Source: Actinomadura barringtoniae | Lineage (GTDB): Bacteria > Actinomycetota > Actinomycetes > Streptosporangiales > Streptosporangiaceae | Length of the DNA stretch: 64,000 nucleotides | Direction: 5' to 3' | Assembly: GCF_017573505.1 (NCBI RefSeq) | Contig: NZ_JAGEOJ010000024.1 | Span: 124,001 to 188,000, forward strand | In this document: piece by piece, positions 35,438 to 42,270 of the stretch | How the letters are laid out: the number at the start of each line of letters is the position of its first letter | How positions within the stretch are numbered: the stretch's first letter is position 1 | Position numbers and translations under genes: made by a program | Notes under the pieces: model-generated | Database searches by the model: none | What the model was told of the DNA's origin: nothing | What the model saw: only the letters and a program-made list of their open reading frames with translations

Positions 35438-35455
35438 GTACCGCCTACGCCACCC
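35411..35455. repeat. Duplicated gene end (16-bp direct repeat, 29-bp period)
   Basis: ACCGCCTACGCCACCC occurs exactly at 35411-35426, within the last codons of the unknown gene, and again at 35440-35455, just after its TAA stop. The 40-bp gap to the convergent XRE-cupin gene is thus mostly a copy of the gene's own 3' end. Confidence 0.85.
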
Positions 35456-35476
35456 CGCGCACGGTGACCAGCGCGA

Positions 35477-36070
35477 TCACTCCTTGTCCTTGCGTCGCGG
35501 CTTGGCGCGGATGTGCATGCGTTCACCCTGCCGCCCGAACAGGCTGAGGACCTCCACGGGCTTGTCGTCCGCGCTGTAGAACGCGTGCGGCACCCGGCAG
35601 TCGAACTCGGCCGCCTCACCCGGCTTCAACACCAGATCATGCTCGGCCAGGATCAGCCGCAGCTTGCCCGACAGTACGTACAGCCACTCGTACCCCTCAT
35701 GGGTCTCCGGCTCGGGAACGCCCCGCTCCGGCGAGATGATCATCTTGAACGCCTGGAGCGGCCCGATGTTGCGGGTCAGCGGCAGCGACGTCATCCCGTT
35801 GGCCTCACGCGGCGCCGACCGTACGCGCGGATCGCCGACCTTCTCCGACCCGACCAGCTCATCCAGCGCGACCTGATGCGCCTGGGCGATCGGCAACAGC
35901 AGCTCCAGGCTGGGCTTGCGCTGCCCGGACTCCAGCCGCGACAGGGTGCTCTTGGAGATCCCCGTGGCCTCCGACAGCCCCGCCAGCGTCACGCCCCGTT
36001 CACTGCGCAGCTGCCGCAGCCGGGGCCCGACCTCATCGAGCACCCGTGCGGTCGCCGGTGTCTGATCCAC
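35477..36070 (-). CDS. XRE-cupin transcriptional regulator (first copy)
   Basis: A 197-residue regulator: an XRE/Cro HTH at residues about 15-68 (LRSERGVTLAGLSEATGISK, LSRLESGQRKPSLELLLPIA) joined to a single-domain cupin (about 110-185) with THEGYEWLYVLSGKLRL and the metal/ligand site region CRVPHAFYSADD. Such proteins sense small molecules and often control a neighbouring enzyme. GTG at 36070 has AAAGGAGC 6 nt upstream. It is divergent from a methyltransferase gene, with operator-like GGCAACACTATTTGCC between them. It is about half identical by eye to the second XRE-cupin protein at 51574. Confidence 0.92.
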   Translation of the reverse strand: MDQTPATARVLDEVGPRLRQLRSERGVTLAGLSEATGISKSTLSRLESGQRKPSLELLLPIAQAHQVALDELVGSEKVGDPRVRSAPREANGMTSLPLTRNIGPLQAFKMIISPERGVPEPETHEGYEWLYVLSGKLRLILAEHDLVLKPGEAAEFDCRVPHAFYSADDKPVEVLSLFGRQGERMHIRAKPRRKDKE

Positions 36071-36091
36071 ATCAGCTCCTTTCCCTGTTTC

Positions 36092-36107
36092 GGCAACACT
36101 ATTTGCC
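36092..36107. promoter_or_regulatory. Putative XRE-cupin operator, GGCA-N8-TGCC
   Basis: GGCAACACTATTTGCC is a palindrome with perfect 5-bp arms, 22 bp from the regulator GTG and 32 bp from the methyltransferase ATG. The same 16-bp design, GGCAGCTAAACTTGCC, occurs upstream of the second XRE-cupin gene at 51555-51570. Confidence 0.7.
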
Positions 36108-36139
36108 TCCACCACCTGCCCTGACGCACCCTCGATCCC

Positions 36140-37003
36140 ATGAGCGACCGCCATCACCACCACGACCACTCCGACGTCGACTGGGAAGCCTGGGGCGACC
36201 AGCTGGAGTGGGAGGGCGAGATCCGCCTGCCCGCCCTCAAGGAGACCGCCGCGTGGCTGAGCACGCTGGTCGCCAAGCCCGACCGGATCCTGGACGTGGG
36301 CAGTGGTCCCGGCTATGCCGCCTGCCAATTCGCCCAGACCTTCCCCAACGCCGAAGCCGTGGCAGTCGACGGCACCCAGCCCCTCCTCGACCGCGCCGTC
36401 CTCCGCGCCACGACCCTCAACGTGCACGTCTCCACCATCGAGGCCGAACTCCCCGACGGCTTCGACAAGCTCGGCACCGCAGACCTGATCTGGAGCAGCC
36501 AGGCCGTTCACCACCTAGGAGACCAGCAAGGCACCCTCGACAACCTCTCTGGCGCCCTACGCCCGAACGGCCTCCTGGCCATCGCCGAACGAGGCCTCCC
36601 GCTCCGCTACCTGCCGCGCGACATCGGCATCGGCCGCCCCGGCCTCCAAGCACGCCTGGACGCCGCCGAAGAAGACGCGTTCGCCCAAATGCGCGCCGAC
36701 CTCCCCGGCCACATACAGGCGATCGAAGACTGGCCCGGCATGCTCGCCAAGGCAGGCCTCGTCCCCGCCGGCACCCGCACCTTCCTCACCGACCTACCGG
36801 CGCCCCTGGACGAACACCCCCGCGAACTCCTCCACCGCCGCCTGACCCGCATCCGAGAAGCCGCCGCCGACACCCTCACCCAGGACGACCTGCAAACCCT
36901 CGACGCACTCCTGGACCGCGAGTCCCCCTCCGGCATCCTCGCCCGCCCAGACGCCTTCTACCTGACCGCCCAGACAATCCACACCGCCCGCAAGCCGGCG
37001 TAA
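36140..37003 (+). CDS. Class I SAM-dependent methyltransferase
   Basis: A 287-residue enzyme. SAM motif I is ILDVGSGPGYAACQ (about 52-65), the acidic end of strand 2 is AVAVDGTQPLLDRA, and motif IV region is ADLIWSSQAVHHLGD. The C-terminal 120 residues are helical and probably cap the active site. The N-terminus is His-rich (HHHHDHSD), which could bind metal. The substrate is unknown; small-molecule methylation is likely. Control by the divergent XRE-cupin protein through the 36092 site is inferred. A class I methyltransferase domain is also encoded divergently from the second XRE-cupin gene. Confidence 0.9.
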   Translation: MSDRHHHHDHSDVDWEAWGDQLEWEGEIRLPALKETAAWLSTLVAKPDRILDVGSGPGYAACQFAQTFPNAEAVAVDGTQPLLDRAVLRATTLNVHVSTIEAELPDGFDKLGTADLIWSSQAVHHLGDQQGTLDNLSGALRPNGLLAIAERGLPLRYLPRDIGIGRPGLQARLDAAEEDAFAQMRADLPGHIQAIEDWPGMLAKAGLVPAGTRTFLTDLPAPLDEHPRELLHRRLTRIREAAADTLTQDDLQTLDALLDRESPSGILARPDAFYLTAQTIHTARKPA

Positions 37004-37037
37004 CCCTCCGGGGACGGGGGCGTGCCAGAGTTATGGC

Positions 37038-37448
37038 ATGTCGACTCTGGTTCCGGAACTGATCTGCTCCGACATCGAGGCCAGCCTGGCCTTCTATCGC
37101 CTGCTGGGCTTCCGGGTGCGTTACGACCGCCCGGAGGAACGTTTCGCCTACCTAGAACTTGGTGAAGCGGAGCTGATGCTGGAGCAGCCGCTGGCCCGGG
37201 ACCGGCTCTACCCTCGCGCGGAGCTTCTGTATCCCTATGGCCGGGGCATCAACCTCACGATCCAGGTGAAGGACGTCGACCAGGTCCACGCAGCGCTGCT
37301 GGCCGTCGACTGCGAGCTGTTCCTCCCGCTGGAGGACCGCTGGTACGAGCGCGCCACCGACGCCGTCGGCGTACGCCAGCTGGCCGTGCAGGACCCCGAC
37401 GGCTACCTGCTCCGAATCTCTCAACACCTGGGAACCCGCCCGCGTTAA
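37038..37448 (+). CDS. VOC family protein, bleomycin-resistance-like
   Basis: A 136-residue single-chain VOC protein (two beta-alpha-beta-beta-beta modules). The opening LICSDIEASLAFYRLLGF and the closing VRQLAVQDPDGYLLRISQHLG are characteristic of Ble-type drug-sequestering proteins and glyoxalase relatives. The pattern ERFAYLELGEAELMLEQ at the end of the first module is close to the bleomycin-binding group. It either binds a glycopeptide antibiotic or catalyses a small-molecule reaction; enzymatic metal ligands are not obvious. It sits 34 bp after the methyltransferase on the same strand, and may be in its operon. Confidence 0.85.
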   Translation: MSTLVPELICSDIEASLAFYRLLGFRVRYDRPEERFAYLELGEAELMLEQPLARDRLYPRAELLYPYGRGINLTIQVKDVDQVHAALLAVDCELFLPLEDRWYERATDAVGVRQLAVQDPDGYLLRISQHLGTRPR

Positions 37449-37485
37449 CCGAACCGCCGACCCGATCCGAGTCCGGTGCCCATGT

Positions 37486-37603
37486 CACGCCGATGGGAGT
37501 CCGGCGCCCCCGGTCACGCCAATCGGAGTTCGGCGGCCGTCTGCCATGCCGATCGGGGTCCGGCGCCCCCCGGTCATGCCGATCGGAGTTCGGCGGCCAC
37601 TGC
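37486..37603. repeat. 29-30-bp tandem repeat (59-60-bp dimer unit) spanning a stop codon
   Basis: Four units start at 37486, 37515, 37545 and 37575, each beginning CA(C/T)GCC(G/A)AT(C/G)GG. Units 1 and 3 resemble each other, as do 2 and 4, so a 60-bp block has been duplicated. The last unit, read on the minus strand, is the terminal AAELRSA-stop of the coiled-coil gene, so the array is made of copies of that gene's end. Confidence 0.88.
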
Positions 37604-38758
37604 CCGCTCGCGCTGGGCCGCCGCCTCCTCCCTCGCCGCGTCGCGTTCGCGGGCGAGCTCGCCCATTCGAGCCTGCTCGCCCCGCAACTCCAGACGGACT
37701 TCGCCCAGCTCCTCGCGGACCCGTTCGAGGGCCGCCCGTAGCTCGGCGGCCTCCGTACGAGCGACCTCGGCCCGGTCCACCGCACCCGTCTCGCGTGCGC
37801 GAGCTCGCTCGACCTCGCCGCGTGCCGCATCTCGCGCGGTCACCGCCTCTGCGAGCTGCGCCTCCGCCTGCTCCCGGGCCTGCTCGAACGACTCGGCACG
37901 GATCTCGGCTGCGACGCGTTGCCGGTCGGCAGCCGCCACAGCATTCCCGGCCTCCGTTCTGGCGGCCTTGGCCTCTTCCCGTGCCTCCTGAACGTCCGCC
38001 CGGGCCCGGTGCACTAGCGCCTCGGCATCAGCGCGTACGGCCTCGACCCTGCGGTCCGCCTCGGAGCGGGTCTCACGAACGAGCGCTTCGGCATCCTGCA
38101 GCCGTCGCTCGCAGTCCAGCCGGGCTTCCTGGATCGCGCGACCGGCCTCGGCGTGTGCCTCGCGCACCCGCTCGTCGGCCTCTTCACGCACACCCTCGAT
38201 CGCCTGCTCGGCCGAACGGACGCGCTCATTGGCCTCGGCACGGATGACCTCAACAGTCTGTTGGGCCTCTTCCACCGCCGCGTCGGCCTGGGCTCGCGTC
38301 TCATCACGTTCACGCTCAGCCTGCTCGACGGCTTGCCGCGCCACCCGCGTGCGCTCCTCGGCCTTCTCCGCCGACACCTCCGCACGCGTCGCACGTTCGG
38401 CCGCGTCTTCTCGTGCCGCGAACGCCGCAGAGATCTGCGCCTGAGCCTCCGCCCGTACGGCACTGATCTGCGCCTCAACGCCCCTGGGGGAGAGCTCGGC
38501 GTCCAGCGCCTGCGCCAGCGGAGCCAACGCGGCCGTGAGCCCCTGCTCCATCCGCTCGTACAGATCCTCGGCCCGCGCCAGCGCTCCCTCCAACCCCGGC
38601 GTGCCCCGCTTCAGCTCCCGTTCGCGCTTGGCCTTCGTCTGGCAGTCGCCCTCCAGGCAGTACTCCCGCGGCCGCCCTCGTCCCGCCCGCTGCGCCACGG
38701 GCCGCCCGCAGTACCGGCAGGCCCGTTCCGTCTCGCTCACAACCGCCGCATCGCTCAC
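37574..38758 (-). CDS. Zinc-ribbon plus long coiled-coil protein
   Basis: A 394-residue protein. The first 45 residues form a zinc-ribbon-like motif: CRYCGRP, then REYCLEGDCQ (C-x2-C ... C-x4-C). From about residue 60 to the end it is almost entirely Ala/Glu/Arg heptads, predicted as one very long coiled coil. Its size and composition recall KfrA-like or SMC-like DNA-organising proteins, but no nuclease or ATPase motif exists. Many actinobacteria have proteins with this CRYCGRP head whose role is unknown; DNA binding through the head and polymerisation through the coil are plausible. GTG at 38758; the promoter region includes the AT-rich palindrome at 38774-38816. Confidence 0.8.
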   Translation of the reverse strand: MSDAAVVSETERACRYCGRPVAQRAGRGRPREYCLEGDCQTKAKRERELKRGTPGLEGALARAEDLYERMEQGLTAALAPLAQALDAELSPRGVEAQISAVRAEAQAQISAAFAAREDAAERATRAEVSAEKAEERTRVARQAVEQAERERDETRAQADAAVEEAQQTVEVIRAEANERVRSAEQAIEGVREEADERVREAHAEAGRAIQEARLDCERRLQDAEALVRETRSEADRRVEAVRADAEALVHRARADVQEAREEAKAARTEAGNAVAAADRQRVAAEIRAESFEQAREQAEAQLAEAVTARDAARGEVERARARETGAVDRAEVARTEAAELRAALERVREELGEVRLELRGEQARMGELARERDAAREEAAAQRERAVAAELRSA

Positions 38759-38773
38759 CTCACCGACTCTAGC

Positions 38774-38816
38774 TTTTCTGGATTTCTATTTCCGGAAAAT
38801 AAGAAGCTCCAGAAAA
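38774..38816. promoter_or_regulatory. AT-rich nested palindrome
   Basis: TTTTCTGG (38774-38781) is repeated inverted as CCAGAAAA (38809-38816). Almost at the same centre lies a perfect TTTCCGGAAA (38789-38798). The block is strikingly AT-rich for this genome. It overlaps the last codons of the GT39-like gene and lies 16-58 bp upstream of the coiled-coil gene start, so it may terminate the former or regulate the latter. Confidence 0.6.
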
Positions 38817-40252
38817 CGTGTCGTTCTAACTAACGACAATGTTCGTTTGCGGAAGCTGACCGTCTGAGCGGGCATCGCGAGGGCGGCCGCTAGGCATGCG
38901 GCTGGGACGACGGGCAGGACGTATCGGTGATCAAAGTCGAGCAGCGCCACGGGCAGGACCAGGAGGGTGATCGCCGTCGCCCAGGGCAGGAACGAGCCAC
39001 GGCGTAGGCCGAGCGTTCCGGCGAGGAGGATCAGGGCGAGGAACGGCCCGCGGAGGTAGGCGGGGTACTGGTAGCCGCGCAGGAATCCGGCGTATGGCTC
39101 GGCCGAGTAGTAGACGCCGCTGGCGCCAGGGTCGTACGTGGTGAGAGTTCGTCGCGCCGACGCAGGGACTCCCGTTGGTTCCCAGCGTCCCTTCTTGAAG
39201 CCGAACGCGGGCGTCACGCGTTGTGGGTGCCGGGCAGGAGTCCAGTGGAAGGCCAGGGAGACGTCATGGGCGACCGCCTGGAGGTAGTCCAGCGGTTGCG
39301 CGGCCATCGCGTGGAGTGCGAAGGACCGGGCGAGGTCGTTGTCAGCCGCAGCGCCGCCGGGCATGCGGTTGAGTGAGGAGTCCGGCGCCCACACGTACTC
39401 CGACGCGGCGTCCTGCCACGAACCGTTCGGGCACAGTGCCTCCTCCGGCTGAGGCGGCCTAATCCTGTCGCAGTCGGCGAACGTCATGGTCCGCGCCCAC
39501 AGCGAGACTCCATCGACTCCGGACAGCGTGAACTTGCCGTTCTCGGCCTCGTACCAGCTCGCGTACAGGATCAGTGGCAGGAGCCCGGCCAGCGCGGCGA
39601 TGGCCAACCGGCTCCAACCGATGCGGCGGGCAACCAGGTAGGCGAGGACCAGAAGGAGCAAGGGCAGCCCTACGCTCCGGGTGAGCGCAGCCATCGCGAG
39701 CAGGAGGCCCGCTGCCGCCGCAGCACGTGGTGACGGGTGGCCCGGCGACCACATCAAGGTCGTGACCGCCGCAATCACGAGGAAGATGAAGAGCATGTCC
39801 GATAGAACGGCGTGCTCGAGCTGCAGCATCTGGGCATCGAACAGCACCGGCACGCTCGCCGGCACCGCTGCCCAGACCGATACCGACCTGCGCCGCAGCA
39901 ACGCGTAGACCATGACGCCGACCGTTAGCCCCATGAGGTGCTGGACGGCCACCACGAGCTCGATGCTGTGCAACGGCATGAGCAGCTTCAGGAACAGCGG
40001 ATAGCCGATGTTGCGGAACCCCTGTGAAGGCCGCGGATGCAGCGCGAGCTCAAGGTACTCATAGGAGTCCACGTAGTAGATCCGGCCGGGCCGGTAGCCC
40101 AGCATCGTGACGGCCCGCAGCCCTGCAGCGAAAGCCAGCAGCACGGCGAACACGGCATGCCTTCGCGTGAACGCACCTCCGCGGCCTCCGCGGCCTTCGG
40201 GAGGCTCCGGCGGCGAAACGCTCGCCTTCTCGTCCGTATCCGGGCATGCCAA
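38786..40252 (-). CDS. GT39-like multi-pass membrane glycosyltransferase
   Basis: A 488-residue membrane protein with about ten helices. The N-terminal part has FAAGLRAVTMLGYRPG then YYVDSYEYLELALHPRPS, where the acidic D/E pair after helix 1 is the catalytic-site pattern of GT-C enzymes using polyprenyl-phosphate sugars. A soluble loop of about 130 residues lies between helices (about 255-385). It probably transfers a sugar to a lipid or protein on the outer face; acceptor unknown. Start is taken as TTG at 40252, with poor ribosome-site support. The last 25 codons are AT-rich and contain a TTA leucine codon (38831-38833), unlike the rest of the gene. Confidence 0.75.
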   Translation of the reverse strand: MACPDTDEKASVSPPEPPEGRGGRGGAFTRRHAVFAVLLAFAAGLRAVTMLGYRPGRIYYVDSYEYLELALHPRPSQGFRNIGYPLFLKLLMPLHSIELVVAVQHLMGLTVGVMVYALLRRRSVSVWAAVPASVPVLFDAQMLQLEHAVLSDMLFIFLVIAAVTTLMWSPGHPSPRAAAAAGLLLAMAALTRSVGLPLLLLVLAYLVARRIGWSRLAIAALAGLLPLILYASWYEAENGKFTLSGVDGVSLWARTMTFADCDRIRPPQPEEALCPNGSWQDAASEYVWAPDSSLNRMPGGAAADNDLARSFALHAMAAQPLDYLQAVAHDVSLAFHWTPARHPQRVTPAFGFKKGRWEPTGVPASARRTLTTYDPGASGVYYSAEPYAGFLRGYQYPAYLRGPFLALILLAGTLGLRRGSFLPWATAITLLVLPVALLDFDHRYVLPVVPAACLAAALAMPAQTVSFRKRTLSLVRTTRFLELLIFRK

Positions 40253-40331
40253 AGAGAGCTCCTTGCTCGGGTGAATGTGATGACGCCGTCAAAGTCCGGA
40301 AAGACGGCTCAGGAGTTCGGCCCCCGCGGGC

Positions 40332-40964
40332 TCAGTTCCAGTACGGGTCGTCCTCGAAGACGCAAGGCTTGACCGGCCCGGCGATCAGGAAGGCGCCGAG
40401 CTTCCACTGCTTCGTCCGGTGTGACTCGCCGATCTGGACGACGAGCGTCTGTCCCTGCTTGATGTGCTCGGGGAAGATGGCGAACGAGTTGGGCGACTTC
40501 TCGGGCGACATCATGCGGATGGCACGTGACGTCGGCAGGTGGTAGCCGTACTTGGCGACCCACTCGTCCATCGCTTTGGACCGCATCGGGGTCCCGGGCG
40601 GCGGCTGTGGGTCCACGGGAACGCCACGGTCGTCTTCGGTGCACCTCTCGTGCTGCGGGAGATAGGTGATGTCGGTCCGTGCCCCGTGCTCGGCCAGGTC
40701 CCGCTCCAACCGCTCGGGGTCGCGGAACTCCTTGATCGTGACGGTGATCGAGCCGTCGGCGTTCCTGGTCAGCGCGTAGGCCGCAGCCCGCGAACCGGTG
40801 AACGTGGGCGCGACGATCGCCACGAGCGTGCAGGCGGCCGCGATCGCGGCCGCCGCTGCCACACGGATGGTGACGGCCTTCCGCGATCGGCGGGCACGCT
40901 GCTCGTCCGCCCGCCTGACCGCCTCAGCCTTCAGTTCGGTGAGAAGCCGCTCCTGGAAGGTCAT
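40332..40964 (-). CDS. Single-pass membrane protein paired with a sigma factor (possible anti-sigma or sigma-linked protein)
   Basis: A 210-residue protein with a basic cytoplasmic N-tail (residues 1-28), one membrane helix (about 29-52, VTIRVAAAAAIAAACTLVAIVA) and an extracytoplasmic domain of about 155 residues holding two Cys (one in HERCTED, one in VKPCVFEDD) that could form a disulfide. The start is ATG at 40964, which overlaps the sigma-factor stop (ATGA) and has GAGGG 6-7 nt upstream. Genes placed like this usually modulate the sigma factor, though the short N-terminus lacks a recognisable zinc-binding anti-sigma motif. The extracytoplasmic domain begins with YALTRNADGSITVTIKEF, a sequence common in actinobacterial sigma-linked proteins. 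Confidence 0.7.
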   Translation of the reverse strand: MTFQERLLTELKAEAVRRADEQRARRSRKAVTIRVAAAAAIAAACTLVAIVAPTFTGSRAAAYALTRNADGSITVTIKEFRDPERLERDLAEHGARTDITYLPQHERCTEDDRGVPVDPQPPPGTPMRSKAMDEWVAKYGYHLPTSRAIRMMSPEKSPNSFAIFPEHIKQGQTLVVQIGESHRTKQWKLGAFLIAGPVKPCVFEDDPYWN

Positions 40965-41566
40965 CGGCACCCCTCAACGGCGGTCGCCGAGATCAGGCCA
41001 GGGGCACGGCGGAGAGCTTGCCGGGCTCGATGCAGCCGGACCCGGGCGGTGCCTTGCTTGATGCCGAGTGCGGCGGCCGCCTCCGCGACCGACAACTGCT
41101 CGATGGCCACCAGCTCCAACACGGCCCGCTCGCTCTCGGGCAGCCCCTCCATCGCTTCGATGGCATGCCGAGCCTGCCGTTCCGCATCGATCTGGTCGTC
41201 GATACGCGACAGGTCATCGGGGTCCAGCAGCCGACGGCCGGCGATCCGGCTCTCCAGCTTCTTCTCCTGCACCGCCCGCCGCCGACCGGCCGAGAGCGTG
41301 TTGCGGGCGACGCCGTACAGCCAGCCGAGCTCGGTGCCGCGGTCGGAACGGTAGGTGTGCGCCGAATCCATCGCGGCCAGGAACACCTCGGCGACCAGGT
41401 CGGCCGCCATGTGCGGATCATCGACGCGGCAGGCCACGAAGCGGCTGATCTCGTCGACATGCCGCCGGTAGAACGCCTCCAGCGCCACCGGGTCCGTGGA
41501 GATCGCAGCCAGCCCAGTGGCCTTCCCACCCACTGCCCGCGCCCTCTTCACCGCTTGCCCGATCAC
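40961..41566 (-). CDS. RNA polymerase sigma-70 family (ECF-type) sigma factor
   Basis: A 201-residue sigma factor with only regions 2 and 4. Region 2 covers about residues 28-95 (FYRRHVDEISRFVACRV, then DLVAEVFLAAMDSAHTYR, ELGWLYGVARNTL), and region 4 about 135-190 (LPESERAVLELVAIEQLSVAEA, ALGIKQGTARVRLHRARQAL). It directs RNA polymerase to stress-response promoters. GTG at 41566 is the start. It is cotranscribed with the downstream membrane protein. The 700 bp upstream contain no gene but a degenerate repeat field. Confidence 0.92.
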   Translation of the reverse strand: MIGQAVKRARAVGGKATGLAAISTDPVALEAFYRRHVDEISRFVACRVDDPHMAADLVAEVFLAAMDSAHTYRSDRGTELGWLYGVARNTLSAGRRRAVQEKKLESRIAGRRLLDPDDLSRIDDQIDAERQARHAIEAMEGLPESERAVLELVAIEQLSVAEAAAALGIKQGTARVRLHRARQALRRAPGLISATAVEGCR

Positions 41567-42270
41567 ATCACTACTTGGTAGCAGCCGGACGAAGCGTTAC
41601 ATATACCGACTCAAGCCACCCCTACGAGGGCCGCCGCAACCCCACGTGCGCAGAGCAATCCACCAGCGCTCCGCTGCGGACGCAGGGGTTGCCTTCCCCA
41701 GCGCCCTTGCCTGCGCAGGCGGGGGTTGCTCTGCGCATGCGGAAGGCACTGCACCCGGATGTGCGCTGTACGCCGTGGGCCGCCTTGCGCCTGCGGGGGC
41801 TGCACGCGGGGTGGCGTCGCACGCGCGGGTTTGCCCTGCACACTGGGGTGGTGCTCCACACTGAAAGTGACTCATGCCTGTGGGGTGTGCGCGGGGTTGC
41901 GCTGCAGATGGAGGTTGCCTTGCGCCCGCAGCACGGGCGCAGCACGGCGCTGCGCGCGGAGTTGGCACTGCTCACGTGAAGATTGCCCGCTGCACGCGGG
42001 ACGCTGCGCACAGAGGCGGCGCCGCACCACGTGAAGGTTGCTCTGCACACGCGGAGGTGGCGTTGCTCAGAGGGCGGTCCGGGAGCTTCTGGCGCGCTGA
42101 CCAGGCGCCAGAGTTGGCGACGCGGAGGTTGCCTTGCGCACGCCAGGTGGTGCTGGGGATGTGGGGTTGTGGCTTGTCCTGGGTGTCTGTGTGGCTCGGC
42201 TCGTGGTTGTGGCGTCCGGCGGGCGGGGCCGGACGCCACAACCTCGGGCGTTAAGGCGGGGGTGTGAGCT
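41567..42270. repeat. 704-bp non-coding region with a degenerate GGTTGC(C)-TGCGCAC repeat
   Basis: No credible gene is present. At least ten scattered, diverged copies of a motif like GGAGGTTGCCTTGCGCAC occur, for example near 41687, 41724, 41798, 41828, 41895, 41913, 41981, 42036 and 42127. Spacing is irregular (18 to 74 bp). Open frames here (such as 41575-41979) have repeat-driven composition and no homology. The region lies upstream of the sigma factor and downstream of the Rox-like gene, both on the minus strand. Confidence 0.7.

Noticed and set aside
37486..37603. CRISPR-like or insertion-sequence repeat
   Set aside because: The 29-30-bp units are head-to-tail copies of a gene end, without unique spacers or transposase.
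41575..41979. 134-codon open frame in the repeat field
   Set aside because: Composition follows the degenerate repeat and no domain or ribosome site is visible.
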